A stretch of 64,000 nucleotides of DNA from Pseudomonas flavescens (GCF_013408425.1 NZ_JACBYV010000001.1:434001-498000), one strand, 5' to 3'. Positions 1 to 9,024 are shown, numbered from the stretch's first letter. Program-made: numbers and translations. The notes: generated from the sequence alone by a model not told the origin.

Positions 1-134
1 ACACCGTTGATCGGCCCCAGGCCCGGCAGCAGACCGACCACGGTCCCGATCAGGGTACCAATCAGGGCGGTGATCAGGTTGTAAGGAGTCAGGGCAATAC
101 CGAAGCCGTGCCCCAGATAGCTCAAGGTTTCCAT
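1..134 (-). CDS. tctA: Tripartite tricarboxylate transporter large permease, N-terminus only (partial)
   Basis: The minus strand from 134 reads METLSYLGHGFGIAL and on through a hydrophobic stretch containing GTVVGLLPGLGP, the typical start of TctA, the roughly 500-residue, multi-spanning subunit of tripartite tricarboxylate transporters. Only about 45 residues lie in the window, because the gene runs off the left edge. It begins three bases after the tctB stop, so tctC, tctB and tctA form one minus-strand operon. The family imports citrate-like or other carboxylates with a periplasmic binding protein; the substrate cannot be read from this fragment. Confidence 0.85.
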   Translation of the reverse strand, partial: METLSYLGHGFGIALTPYNLITALIGTLIGTVVGLLPGLGPING

Positions 135-137
135 GGA

Positions 138-596
138 TCAGTTCTCCAGCGCGGCCAGCAGGCCAAGGGGAAGGGGGACATCCATTACACGGTCGAACAG
201 CCAGTACAGCAGTACGCTCATGGCTCCCGCCACCAGGGCGCTGGTCAGCCAGCGGCCGCCGTAAAGCCTGGCCATGGGCACGCCGATGAGTATTGAGCTG
301 AGAATGAAGCCCAGGGGTTCGAAGGCGGCTGCGAACACCAGCAGCAGCGCGAAACAGGCGATCACCTTGGTCAGCGTCGCACTGTCCAGCTCCGGCTCGT
401 CTTCCGAGCGCGTGACGGGCGTGGGGCGAATCGCCAGGTACAGCAGCGCCACACCCATCAGGCCGAGCACCAGCAGCGGAAAGGCTCGCGGCCCCACCGG
501 CTCATAGGAGAACGGGGCTTGATAGGGCCAGGCCATGACGGCCAGAGCCATGCACACCACCAGCAGGGAAACCGCGAAAATGCGTTGCAGGATCAT
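138..596 (-). CDS. tctB: Tripartite tricarboxylate transporter small membrane subunit
   Basis: The gene encodes a 152-residue hydrophobic protein with four or so membrane segments (about residues 5-23, 39-58, 76-110 and 119-140) and the GPRAFPLL motif after the first segment, which is usual in TctB. I chose the ATG at 596 because a GAGGA ribosome site lies about 8 bases upstream and the protein then begins at the first membrane helix; the reading frame stays open to 683. TctB is the small, poorly conserved partner of TctA in the inner membrane. It lies between tctC and tctA, the usual family order. The transported substrate is unknown. Confidence 0.85.
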   Translation of the reverse strand: MILQRIFAVSLLVVCMALAVMAWPYQAPFSYEPVGPRAFPLLVLGLMGVALLYLAIRPTPVTRSEDEPELDSATLTKVIACFALLLVFAAAFEPLGFILSSILIGVPMARLYGGRWLTSALVAGAMSVLLYWLFDRVMDVPLPLGLLAALEN

Positions 597-714
597 GGGG
601 AGAATCCTCGTTATATAGCGCGCAGAGCGCCCCGTGGCGGTGTTGCCTGCCCAGGCAACGGCATCGCCGGTGATCACGGGCAAGCCCGTTGAACAAGGGG
701 GCGTACGATCGCGC

Positions 715-1695
715 TTACTGGGTCAGGCCGAACTCGCGGGCCAGGTTCTTGTACTCGGCGACCTGCTTCTTGACGTATGCATCCAGCTCTTCGCCGGTCA
801 TGGCAAAGGGATAGAGCTGGCGCTCGGTACGCAGCTTGGCGAAGTCCTCGGAGGCGAGTAGCGTGTCGAAGGCGTTCTTCCACCAGGCATAGGCCTCATC
901 GCTAACCTTCGGCCCCAGGTAGTAGCCGCGGATTACCGGCCAGGTGACGTCGTAGCCCTGCTCCTTGGCGGTGGGAATGTCCGACACGATGGGACCTTCG
1001 AGACGCGTGTCGGCGAGCACGGCAAGAATGCGCATGTGGCCTGACTCGACATGAGGCACGGAGTCGGCAATGTCCGTGCTCGCCACCTGAATGTGCCCGC
1101 CGAGCAGGGCGGTCGCCAACTCGCCGCCACCTTCCATCGACACGTAGCGCATCTTCTTGGGATCGACGCCGCCGGCCTGGGCGATCAGCGCGGTCTGCAC
1201 CCAGTCCTGGCTGCCCACGGTGCCGCCAGCGCCAATGACCACACTCCCCGGGTTTGTTTTGAGTGCGTTGATGAGATCGCCGAGGTTCTTGTAGGGCGAG
1301 TCGGAACGAACCGCGATCGCCCCATAGCTGGTGCCGACAGCGGCCAGCCACCTGACCGCGTTTTCATCGAAACGGCCAAACTTGCCCTGGGCGAGGTTCA
1401 GCAGCGAGCCGCTGGAGAAGGCCGTGATCGTGCCCGCATCAGCGGGCCGCTGGGCGACCACCGCGTTGTACGCCACGGCGCCGATGCCGCCCGGCATGTA
1501 GGTTACCCGCATCGGCGAGGAGAGCAGCTTCTCCTGCACCAGCGCGCTCTGCGCCAGCTTGCAGGTCAGGTCGAAGCCGCCACCGGGGGCCGCCGGTGCG
1601 ATGCACTCGGGACGGCGTGGCTCCTCGGCCAAGGCATGTCCAGCCACCAGCGCGCAGCAGGCGGACAGGAGCAAACGACGAAACATGGGATTCAT
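715..1695 (-). CDS. tctC: Tripartite tricarboxylate transporter periplasmic substrate-binding protein (Bug family)
   Basis: This 326-residue protein has an N-terminal signal peptide (to about residue 23, ending GHALA) followed by the Bug/TctC signature IAPAAPGGGFD near residue 35. Such proteins capture carboxylates in the periplasm and pass them to TctAB. The ATG at 1695 is preferred because AGAGGTG lies at good spacing; a GTG at 1704 is also in frame. It is the first gene of the tctC-tctB-tctA operon. No tctDE two-component regulator is seen beside it, so regulation is not evident here. Confidence 0.9.
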   Translation of the reverse strand: MNPMFRRLLLSACCALVAGHALAEEPRRPECIAPAAPGGGFDLTCKLAQSALVQEKLLSSPMRVTYMPGGIGAVAYNAVVAQRPADAGTITAFSSGSLLNLAQGKFGRFDENAVRWLAAVGTSYGAIAVRSDSPYKNLGDLINALKTNPGSVVIGAGGTVGSQDWVQTALIAQAGGVDPKKMRYVSMEGGGELATALLGGHIQVASTDIADSVPHVESGHMRILAVLADTRLEGPIVSDIPTAKEQGYDVTWPVIRGYYLGPKVSDEAYAWWKNAFDTLLASEDFAKLRTERQLYPFAMTGEELDAYVKKQVAEYKNLAREFGLTQ

Positions 1696-2143
1696 GGAAC
1701 GCACCTCTGATTGTTTTTGTAATAGGAGCTAGCTACATCGCAAGCGCTGCGATGGGGGTATGCCGCGCAGCCGCGGTCAGGCAGCGGCCACGGTCAAACC
1801 GGGCGCAGGTGGCCGTGTAGGAATGGCATAGCGGGAAAAGGCAAGGGCACGAATGGCACATCGGTTGGTGACGAGCATGGGATGGCTCTCCACTGATTTT
1901 ATTGTTAGGCGGCCTTTTTTTAATAGCCGTCCGCCGATGGTTCACCGGTTGCAGCAGTAATACGCCAGAAACCTTTCGTAAAGCTTTCATGGCTGCATGC
2001 ACAGCGAAAAGATGTTTGTGCCGTTGAGACGCCTGATGGCGTGCCCGGGATCGTTCGAGCACTCCCCTCAAAACCCCCTGATATCCAGCGCGAAAGCCAG
2101 GGGGCTTGCATGCAGAACCCGGGTTTTGGCAAAAGCCACGCCC
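1696..2143. other. Intergenic region between tctC and the pilus operon
   Basis: About 450 bases hold no convincing gene. The region should contain the tctC promoter (reading to the left) and the 3' end of the pilus operon transcript. The only structure I can support is the terminator-like hairpin at 2070-2104. Open frames here have no ribosome site and no recognisable protein. Confidence 0.6.
2070..2104 (-). terminator. Likely rho-independent terminator of the pilus operon
   Basis: Read on the minus strand, CCCCCTG and CAGGGGG pair across a 17-base loop and are followed by TTTT. It lies 40 bases past the stop codon of the tip-protein gene, where the operon should end. The loop is long and the U-run short, so strength is uncertain. 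Confidence 0.45.
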
Positions 2144-3391
2144 TCAGAGTTCGGCATCGAAGATGATCGTGACGTCGCCCTGATAGGTGCTACCCGGCTG
2201 TTTGAGCATCTCCTTCACAGCGGCCTGGGTTGCTTCAAAATGCAGTTGGGCGGGTTGGTTGAAGCCGGTCGACAGGCTTCTGAAGTGCTTGGCGGCAGCG
2301 CGCCCGACCGGCAGGTTTTCCCGGCGTACCGCGCCGCCATTGGCCAGGGCCACATGGCTGGGCAGTGTGACGGCGACATCGATCGGTACCTGGCGATTGT
2401 TCTGGTTGCGGATCGCGCAACTGCTGCCGGCGCTGTACTGGCAGTTCAGGTACATATTGAACGGGCCGCCGGACCACAGGCGAAATGGCAGGTCGCGCTG
2501 CAGCCGGGTCGGTTGCTGGCCGCGGTGTACCCAGTTGCCCCAACCGCCTTGCGGCTCCAGCACTGCACGGTCCGAGCCCGGCGGGAACTCGATCCTGACC
2601 TGGTGTTTGACCGTCAGCTCGAAGTCGATGCTGATGGTGCTTTTGCTCAGACCGGTGATGTTGTTGCCAAAGTCGAAATCACCATTGTTGCCGATGCGAT
2701 AGGTGACCTGGCCTCTGTAGACACCATTGGCCAGGCTGAGCGGAGTCGGGGTGATCAGCTCATAGCCGACGGCCAGTTCGGAGACGCGCAGGTTCTTGGC
2801 GAAGCCGGCGCTCTGGGCCGTTGCGTCGACATAGCAGCCCCCAGGCGAACTGGGATTTCTGACCTGCCAGATGTATTGCGCGTAGCTCGACGCATTGCCT
2901 GTCTGGGCGTAGACACGCCAAGCGCTACAGCCTCCTTGCACGGCTGACCAGACAGGGTTGTCGAGCTGAGGTGCCGGGTCGTTTTCCGTACGTTGGCTGA
3001 CTGCCGAGATGCGGAATTCGACCATGAAGGAATCGCCTGCCTCGTTCACCACACGGACCTGCCGGCTATCCGGTGCCTTGACATAGAAGCGGTTGCGCAC
3101 ATCGGACGCCAATTTGATCGCCCGCTTGTTAAAGGTCACGCCGCCGATACCCACCGAGAAGTATTTGTACTGGGTACAGGTCTCCGGCCAGCGCTGGCAG
3201 AAGCCTGCCTGGGGCGTGGTGTTGGTGAACCTGTTGTGCGAGGCATCCTGCAGGTTCGGATCGAAGCGCGCACTGATGGTCGCGTCGGCGGCCTGGACGC
3301 TGGTGCTCAGCAGCAGGCCGAGCATGGCGACAGGCACTAACGACCTGCCGAATAGTGTTGGGCATTTCATCGTGTAAGCCTTCTTCATCAA
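2144..3391 (-). CDS. Alternate chaperone-usher pilus tip/minor protein (CblD/CfaE-like)
   Basis: The product is a 415-residue secreted protein with a signal peptide ending near residue 34 (LLLSTSVQA). It has paired cysteines and a C-terminal half ending in an immunoglobulin-like strand pattern (DVTIIFDAEL). Size, cysteines and position as the last gene of a chaperone-pilin-usher-tip operon match the CblD/CfaE type minor pilins of cable pili and CS1/CFA-I fimbriae, which sit at the tip and bind the host surface. Its start overlaps the usher stop by four bases (ATGA), so the two are translationally coupled. The receptor is unknown. Family assignment rests on gene order and length more than on a specific motif. 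Confidence 0.75.
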   Translation of the reverse strand: MMKKAYTMKCPTLFGRSLVPVAMLGLLLSTSVQAADATISARFDPNLQDASHNRFTNTTPQAGFCQRWPETCTQYKYFSVGIGGVTFNKRAIKLASDVRNRFYVKAPDSRQVRVVNEAGDSFMVEFRISAVSQRTENDPAPQLDNPVWSAVQGGCSAWRVYAQTGNASSYAQYIWQVRNPSSPGGCYVDATAQSAGFAKNLRVSELAVGYELITPTPLSLANGVYRGQVTYRIGNNGDFDFGNNITGLSKSTISIDFELTVKHQVRIEFPPGSDRAVLEPQGGWGNWVHRGQQPTRLQRDLPFRLWSGGPFNMYLNCQYSAGSSCAIRNQNNRQVPIDVAVTLPSHVALANGGAVRRENLPVGRAAAKHFRSLSTGFNQPAQLHFEATQAAVKEMLKQPGSTYQGDVTIIFDAEL

Positions 3392-5913
3392 CTGTCCGGG
3401 GTTTCAGTAGCGGAGTGGCCGGCTGCCAGGTCGTTGGCGGCGCACACCAGGTTTCCAACCAGCTGGCTGTCCTGTTCGCGTCGGTAATCACCTTTGTCGA
3501 GGCGGATCTGGCACAGCGCCTTGCCCTGCCTTTGCACGTCCAGGGTCGGTGTGGACTCGCTCATCTCCACGGCGAAGAAGCCATCGGCCTCGCTGACGCT
3601 GCGGCTGGCATGGTTGCTGATCAGTGCGCCCTTGAGCGGCCGACCCTGGGCGTCCAGCAAACGGCCCATGACGGTGACAGTGTTCATCACGCGGATCTTC
3701 TGGTAGCTCACTCCGCCCTGATTGAGGTGGTAGCTCACCGCTTGCGGTTGAATGACGGCGGCAGGGGCGTCGTTACCGGCGAAGTCGAACTGCACCGTGC
3801 CGCTCTTGTAAGCGGTGAGCGGGATCACGTTGCGCCCGGGCCTGAGCACGCTGCTGTGGCCGTTGATGTCATCGGCGCGCAGGGCGATGGCGGCATTGTC
3901 CGACTCGACGTCGACGATCATCCCGGCGGCATACAACTGGCTGTCGCCGCTTGCCGCCAGAGTGCCGGCCCCAAGGGCAACGGTGCTGGTGAGGTTGAGG
4001 CCACCACTCAGGGCATCGTCGTAGGAAGAGCGCTGCAGGTAGATGTCGCCGCTGGCCAGGTCGCCCTGGTAGTACGCGCTGCCGGACAGGCCGGTGCCGT
4101 AACTGTCTGCGTTCAGGGTGCCGGATACGCTGCGCAGGGCACCGTCATCGAAGCTCTGTTGGTAGGTCACCGCAGCGTTCTGTTCGCGCCCGCCATCCCG
4201 CGAGGCGCGGCTGCCGAAGCTGCCGGTGATGCGTTTGCCTGGTCCGCCGAGCGCCAGGCTGAGGGTGACATCGAAACCCCGGTTGCGCGCTTCACCGGAG
4301 CTGAGCGTACCGGGGCGGTCGAATACCGAGAGTCTCCAGTTGGCATCGCTGCCCAGCAAGCTGCCGTTGTACAGCCAGCCCAGATCGACGCCGGTGCCCT
4401 GGTTGGCGCCGCTGCTATGGGCCAGGCGTAACGTCGCGCTGCTCTTGTAGGTAACGCGGTGCTGTAACGACAAGGCGCTCTGCCGGATTTCAGCGGCCGA
4501 GCTGCGTGCGGTACGCGAGCCGTCGCCGCGCTCCAGAGTGCTGCGGCTGTGGCTGACCACCAGGCTGCCGCTGGTGTAGCTGTAGATGCCTTGCAGATCG
4601 AAGCCGTGGCCCTGGCTGCCGCTGTTGTACAGGTTGCCGTACAGATTCAGGTTGTCCAGCACGCTCCAGTCGAGGGAGGTGCCCAGTTGCGAGGTCTGGT
4701 CCACCCGTTGGGCGGAGAGGCCGAGTACGGCGCGCGGATGCAGCAGGTAGTTGGCGATGACGCCAGCGGTGAGAGCGTCCTCGTCGCGTTTCTCCCAGTT
4801 GCTCAGCAGGTCGCTCTGACGCCCCAGGTAAAGGTTGTAGCGCCAGGGTTGGTCCGGGTCATGCCAGTTGTTCGGCTTGTAGATGAATGCCGCCTCGTTG
4901 GAGGTGACCTGGCCATCCTCGACCAGGCGCACTTCCACTTCGTAGATGCCACCTGGCAGGCTGCGCGTATCTATAGCCTGCAGGCCCGGTTGTACCGGCT
5001 GGCTGTTGAGCAGTACGCCGTTGCGATAGAGCTCGACCACACCAGGACGGTTGGGCGTGACATAAATCGGTGTGGCGCTGGGGCTGCTGCTGTCCACGGC
5101 CAGGCTGTCGCTGCTGCCGTACATCAAACCCAGTGTGGTTTGTGGGCTGCTGCCGAGCATCTGCGGTTGGCGCATGACGCCGTGGGCGTCCGGGGTGAAG
5201 TAGCCCAGGCGCCAGAAATTTCCGGCGTCCTGGCGTTCCGCATAGAGGTTTTGGGCGTAGTAGCGAAGCGGTTCCTCGCCGTTGCCGGTGGCACTTCGGT
5301 GTACTTGCGCGCCTGCGACGGTGGTCCAGTTGCCGAGGCTGCCTTGCGCTTCCAGGGCGTAACGACCGGCGGTCTCCTGCTGCTGGCCACCGGTAAGATT
5401 CAATTGGTTGTAGAGCATCAGGCCTCTGCTACCCCCTTCGGGCAGTGAGTAGTAACGCTGCTGTTGCGGGTCGGCCTCGGCCTTCGCGGTGAGGATCGAC
5501 AGCTGCGAAGTGGCCAGGCTGTAGTGCAGGGCCAGCAGTCCCGATGGGCAGGATGTGTGGCACGCACCCAATGGCTGAGCGTTGCCGAGCAGGTCGACCC
5601 AGGGTTGCCGTTCGGCCGGGGTGAAGGGGCTATCCGTGGTGTCGTTGAATTCGATAAGGCGCACGCTGTCGTCGCGTCCGAGCATCACCATGGCCTCGCC
5701 GAGCAGCCGGCCATCGAGGTCGACACGCACGGCCAGGGGTACCTCGAAGAGGTTTTCAGCGAAGTCCGCCGGCAGCCCTTGTGCCTGCGTCAGGATGCTC
5801 AGTGCCGACGTTGGCGTCGAGGTCGCCGCGACGGCTTGCGCAGTCAGTAGCGTGGCCGCACCGCAACCTAGCGACAGCAGAATGGATCGCGTCAGGAAAG
5901 ACATCGAGAACAT
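3388..5913 (-). CDS. Outer-membrane usher of an alternate (CS1/cable-type) pilus
   Basis: This 841-residue protein has a signal peptide (about 1-29), an N-terminal domain, a long beta-rich barrel region and a plug-like segment around residues 290-340 (NRPGVVELYRNG, then GIYEVEVRL). A carboxypeptidase-like fold near residues 755-800 includes GRLLDAQGRPLKGA. These are features of the shorter TcfC/CblC ushers, which accept chaperone-subunit complexes and secrete the growing fibre through the outer membrane. It lies third in the operon, after chaperone and major pilin, and overlaps the tip gene by four bases. Confidence 0.88.
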   Translation of the reverse strand: MFSMSFLTRSILLSLGCGAATLLTAQAVAATSTPTSALSILTQAQGLPADFAENLFEVPLAVRVDLDGRLLGEAMVMLGRDDSVRLIEFNDTTDSPFTPAERQPWVDLLGNAQPLGACHTSCPSGLLALHYSLATSQLSILTAKAEADPQQQRYYSLPEGGSRGLMLYNQLNLTGGQQQETAGRYALEAQGSLGNWTTVAGAQVHRSATGNGEEPLRYYAQNLYAERQDAGNFWRLGYFTPDAHGVMRQPQMLGSSPQTTLGLMYGSSDSLAVDSSSPSATPIYVTPNRPGVVELYRNGVLLNSQPVQPGLQAIDTRSLPGGIYEVEVRLVEDGQVTSNEAAFIYKPNNWHDPDQPWRYNLYLGRQSDLLSNWEKRDEDALTAGVIANYLLHPRAVLGLSAQRVDQTSQLGTSLDWSVLDNLNLYGNLYNSGSQGHGFDLQGIYSYTSGSLVVSHSRSTLERGDGSRTARSSAAEIRQSALSLQHRVTYKSSATLRLAHSSGANQGTGVDLGWLYNGSLLGSDANWRLSVFDRPGTLSSGEARNRGFDVTLSLALGGPGKRITGSFGSRASRDGGREQNAAVTYQQSFDDGALRSVSGTLNADSYGTGLSGSAYYQGDLASGDIYLQRSSYDDALSGGLNLTSTVALGAGTLAASGDSQLYAAGMIVDVESDNAAIALRADDINGHSSVLRPGRNVIPLTAYKSGTVQFDFAGNDAPAAVIQPQAVSYHLNQGGVSYQKIRVMNTVTVMGRLLDAQGRPLKGALISNHASRSVSEADGFFAVEMSESTPTLDVQRQGKALCQIRLDKGDYRREQDSQLVGNLVCAANDLAAGHSATETPDS

Positions 5914-6004
5914 GACTCACCCCAGATTCGGAAAAGACCGCCCCTCTCGGGTCCGTGCTCGAGAAGGGGCGGTAAGGGAGTGATGCGCGAGCGCGCATCG
6001 AGCC

Positions 6005-6508
6005 TCAGTTGGTTGGTGCAGCCTCAGGGGCGGTAGTCTCGAAGATCATGCCGACCACACCCTGGTAGCGGCCCGGGGCATAGCTGCCGGCAGCCAGCGG
6101 CTTGGCGGAAATTTCCACATCCACGCGCGCGCCGGTACGAGCCACGGCTGCCGGTACCACCTCGGTGGCAGTGGTGCTCAGGTCGATGCCGCGCAGTTTC
6201 ACGTTCAGGTCAATGTTGTTGGAACCGCTGGACATCACTGCCGGGGCGCTCAGGTAGGCACTGATGGGGCCAACGGTGCTCTTCGCTTCGAGCTGCTTGC
6301 GCACGCTGCTGAGGGCACCGTTGCTCGGGTTCCAGTACAGCTCCTGGGCATCGTTCATCCAGCTGTCGCCGGCCGGTGGTACGACATAGAAGTTTTCGGT
6401 CGGCACGGTCGCGACGACGGTAACCTGATGCTGAACCGCGTCCTCGGCGAGTACGCCGGCGCTTGCGCCGAGCAATGCCAGTGGGGCGATCATCAGAAAT
6501 TTTTTCAT
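6005..6508 (-). CDS. Major pilin subunit, CS1/CblA type
   Basis: A 167-residue secreted protein starts at MKKFLMIAPLALLGA, with a signal peptide to about residue 21, followed by the conserved-looking N-terminus EDAVQHQVTVVATVPTENFYV. This is the pattern of alternate (CFA/I, CS1, cable) major pilins, whose N-terminal strand donates to the next subunit. The frame is open up to 6682, but the upstream part is arginine-rich and has no signal; the ATG at 6508 gives a proper secreted pilin. It lies 44 bases after the chaperone gene and 91 bases before the usher gene, the cable-pilus gene order. Confidence 0.85.
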   Translation of the reverse strand: MKKFLMIAPLALLGASAGVLAEDAVQHQVTVVATVPTENFYVVPPAGDSWMNDAQELYWNPSNGALSSVRKQLEAKSTVGPISAYLSAPAVMSSGSNNIDLNVKLRGIDLSTTATEVVPAAVARTGARVDVEISAKPLAAGSYAPGRYQGVVGMIFETTAPEAAPTN

Positions 6509-6552
6509 GCTGTTTAACCTCGTGTGGGGGGTGGGTGAAAACCAGGTCGAGC

Positions 6553-7290
6553 TCAAGGCTTGAGCTCGATCTTCTGGGTCTTGTCGCCTTCGATCAGGTC
6601 GAAGTAATACAAGCGGCCGGCCTTGCGCTCGAACGTGCGCACGCTGTTGGGCAGCACGTGATACTTGCTCGGTACCTCGCACTGCTTGCCGTCGCTGGAG
6701 CAGTCATTGAAGTTGTCGAGCACCACGCTGCTGTTGCCGTCGTTGCGGACCAGAAAGCGTTCGGCGTGGCGCTCGATCTGCGTGGCGTAGCGGGGGTGCT
6801 GGGGGCGTACGAAAAGCAGGCTGCCGTAACCGGCGAGGATGTTGACGCCTGCGGAAAGGCTTTCCCGGTACTGGTCGCTTTCTGCCTGGGAGAGGCCGAA
6901 ACCATCGTCCTGCTGCGGCAGCACGGGCTCGAAACGCAGGCGGAAATAACGCTCCTTGTCTCGCTCGCCGGTGTAGAGAATGCGCATCGCCTGCATCCCC
7001 CCGGCCGGCACGATCAGGCGTGCCGGGCTGGCGACCAGAACGCGGGTTTCCACGCTGGAGCCATTGGCGATGCTGACCGGCACTTCCCTGGCCTTGCCGG
7101 AGGCGTCATAGATCAGCTCTGCAACGCTCACCCGCACGAACGCACTGGCATCGCCACTGTTGCGCACCCGTTTGAGCAGCGTGCTCTTGCTGCCGTCCAG
7201 GTAGTCGTACATGGCACCGATATTGATGTCGGCACCCGCGTGGGCAAGCGAGGGCAGGGTGAGCAGCGCTGCGAGTAGAAGTCGTTTCAT
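6553..7290 (-). CDS. Periplasmic pilus chaperone, alternate family (CblB-like)
   Basis: The protein has 245 residues with a signal peptide (1-18, ending SLAHA) and two beta-rich, immunoglobulin-like halves. The first contains RVRNSGDASAFVRVSVAEL and a basic/hydrophobic G1-like segment (MQAMRILYTGERDKERYFRLRFEP), and the second has a disulphide-capable pair in NDCSSDGKQCEV. This matches chaperones of the CS1/cable class, which hold pilin subunits in the periplasm until handed to the usher. It is the first gene of the operon, and upstream are a 440-base leader and a BvgA/RcsB-like palindrome. Confidence 0.82.
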   Translation of the reverse strand: MKRLLLAALLTLPSLAHAGADINIGAMYDYLDGSKSTLLKRVRNSGDASAFVRVSVAELIYDASGKAREVPVSIANGSSVETRVLVASPARLIVPAGGMQAMRILYTGERDKERYFRLRFEPVLPQQDDGFGLSQAESDQYRESLSAGVNILAGYGSLLFVRPQHPRYATQIERHAERFLVRNDGNSSVVLDNFNDCSSDGKQCEVPSKYHVLPNSVRTFERKAGRLYYFDLIEGDKTQKIELKP

Positions 7291-7731
7291 AGCCTGTGCC
7301 AGTGAGTAAATGGGTGAACCTGCCGAGTCGCCATCAGGGCCAGGGCGGGCTGAAAAAGTGAGGTGATTATTCGTTCTGGCAGGGTCTGCGACTGTCGGGC
7401 GCGGCCTGGCGGGCTGTAGGAAATTTCCTAGGCTGCCGTGCGTGCGGCGGGAATGGCTGGCCCGGCCCTGGTGTAGGCGCGTGCGCTGCAGGGGCGCTGG
7501 GAAAGCGACCCTGCGGGGTTGGGTTGTTGGGGAGGGGGGCGTATCGCCGCGGGGGGCTGCTGAGCCAGCCGTGCGGTGGCGCTGCAGCGGATGACTGCTC
7601 GCAGGCCACCGATAACAGGCAGGTCATCAGGGGGTAAAACGTGAGGAGGGAGGATGCAATACCGTTCTGTGGTTCCTATCACGGCGTCGGTTGAGCACGA
7701 GGTGGCTGCGCACCACACGCGCGGTGCGTGA
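7291..7731. other. Upstream region of the pilus operon
   Basis: About 440 bases separate the chaperone gene from the 3' end of the REC-EAL gene. The region holds a 14-base perfect palindrome (7417-7430) and a cluster of G-runs on the plus strand (7515-7556). Short open frames here are proline-rich and unconvincing. I take it as the pilus promoter and leader. Confidence 0.6.
7417..7430. promoter_or_regulatory. Perfect palindrome TAGGAAATTTCCTA, probable NarL/BvgA-type operator
   Basis: TAGGAAATTTCCTA is a perfect 14-base inverted repeat lying 127-140 bases upstream of the chaperone start. It resembles the inverted TTTCCTA heptads bound by BvgA and the RcsB box. A near copy lies between the two regulator genes at 9011-9024. 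The adjacent NarL-type regulator is the obvious candidate to bind it; this is inference. Confidence 0.55.
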
Positions 7732-8928
7732 TCAGACGGGCAGGTATCCGGAGATGCTCAGCCAGTGCAGGAGGTCGGGGCCACTCATGGGCCTGGCGAA
7801 CCAGTAACCCTGACCGATGCTGCACCCCAGCTCGATCAGGTGGCGACGTTGCTCGGCCGTTTCCACGCCCTCGATCACCAGGCTCATGTCCAGCCAGTCC
7901 GCCAGTTCCTGCGTGCTGCCGATGATCGCGGCGCTGTAGGGATCCGTGCCGAGGCCGCTGATGAAATGGCCCGGCAACTTGATCTGGTCGAACGGCAGGT
8001 CATGGAGCCGTTGCAGCGAAGAAAACCCGGTGCCGAAATCATCGATGGCCAGGCCGCAGCCCATCAGCCTCAAGCGCAACAGATTTTCCAGGCTGCTTGC
8101 CGGCGCCTTGATCAGACCCTGCTCGGTTATCTCGAAGTGCACGCCCTTGGCGCTCGAGCCATAGCGATTCACGGTCCGTTCGATCCGCTCGTACAACTGC
8201 GGCGAATTCAGTTGCGAAGGGTTCAGGTTGAACGCCAGCTCCAGGGGCAACTGCCGCTTCGCCAACTCGCTGCGCAGCCGCAGCCCTTGTTCGAACAGCT
8301 GGATGAACAACTGGTCGAGCAGGCCGCAGCTCTCGATCATGGGCAGAAAACGGTCCGGGGAGAGCAGGCCGCGCTCGGGGTGGGCCCAGCGTGCCAGTAC
8401 CTCGGCTCCCATCAGCTCCCGGCTGTCGAGCATGAACTTGGGTTGGAAGTGCGGTTGGAATTCGCCATTGCGCAGGCCACGTTCGATCTCGCGCAGGCTC
8501 GGCAGTTCGCATACCTCGGGTAGCCCGGGAAACGGTTGCGCCTGGCTGGCGCGGTAGCGTTCGAGCAGCGCCTGCAGGGTATCCAGCGGCAGCGGCTTGC
8601 CCAGGTCGCCGAGCACCTCGAGGCCGAGCAGTTCGACCATGCGCAGCGTGGCGCGACGCACAGGCTCCTCGCTTCCGCTATACAGCATGACCGCCTTGAC
8701 CAGGCCTGCCTGGCTGGCATGGCGCAGGAACGCCAGGCCGTCCATACCAGGCATGCGCAAATCGCACAGCACGATATCGGCCGGGCCGTGCTGGCCAAGC
8801 AGCCTCAGCCCTGCATTGCCATCGGCGGCGTCGAGTATGTGGCCGACGCCCAACTGCGTCATGGCACTGACCGCGACCGAGCGTTGGAACGGGTGGTCTT
8901 CCAGAATAAGCACGCACAGGTCTCGCAT
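7732..8928 (-). CDS. Response regulator with EAL c-di-GMP phosphodiesterase domain (RocR-like)
   Basis: This 398-residue protein has a receiver domain (about 1-120, LCDLRMPGMDG carrying the phospho-acceptor Asp) and an EAL domain (about 150-398). The EAL signature is AEVLARW. Residues needed for metal binding and catalysis appear present: FNLNPSQ, FEITE, DDFGTGFSS, IKL, IEGVET and GQGYWFARP. The usual Asp of the KID motif is replaced (IKLPG), but the Lys remains, so activity is likely. In P. aeruginosa, RocR has this architecture and lies beside RocA1 and RocS1, which control Cup fimbriae; the same trio is present here. It probably lowers c-di-GMP and competes for phosphoryl flow from the kinase. 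Confidence 0.88.
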   Translation of the reverse strand: MRDLCVLILEDHPFQRSVAVSAMTQLGVGHILDAADGNAGLRLLGQHGPADIVLCDLRMPGMDGLAFLRHASQAGLVKAVMLYSGSEEPVRRATLRMVELLGLEVLGDLGKPLPLDTLQALLERYRASQAQPFPGLPEVCELPSLREIERGLRNGEFQPHFQPKFMLDSRELMGAEVLARWAHPERGLLSPDRFLPMIESCGLLDQLFIQLFEQGLRLRSELAKRQLPLELAFNLNPSQLNSPQLYERIERTVNRYGSSAKGVHFEITEQGLIKAPASSLENLLRLRLMGCGLAIDDFGTGFSSLQRLHDLPFDQIKLPGHFISGLGTDPYSAAIIGSTQELADWLDMSLVIEGVETAEQRRHLIELGCSIGQGYWFARPMSGPDLLHWLSISGYLPV

Positions 8929-9010
8929 CTGCCTGGCTCCCGAGTTGATAAGGCGAGCCAGTCTGGCGCCGGGTGCGCGGGCGCAGAGCAGGACGCTGCC
9001 TAACGACCTG

Positions 9011-9024
9011 TAGGAAATATCCTT
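9011..9024. promoter_or_regulatory. Near-palindrome TAGGAAATATCCTT, second copy of the pilus upstream site
   Basis: TAGGAAATATCCTT matches the 7417-7430 palindrome in 12 of 14 positions. It lies in the intergenic region between the divergent REC-EAL gene (83-96 bases upstream of its start) and the NarL-type regulator gene (122-135 bases upstream). It could support autoregulation of the regulators. Confidence 0.5.

Noticed and set aside
7367..7627. An 86-codon minus-strand frame with a lipobox-like start (LSVAC) upstream of the pilus operon
   Set aside because: It has almost no hydrophobic signal before the Cys, is proline-rich like random GC-rich DNA, lacks a ribosome site and covers the likely promoter.
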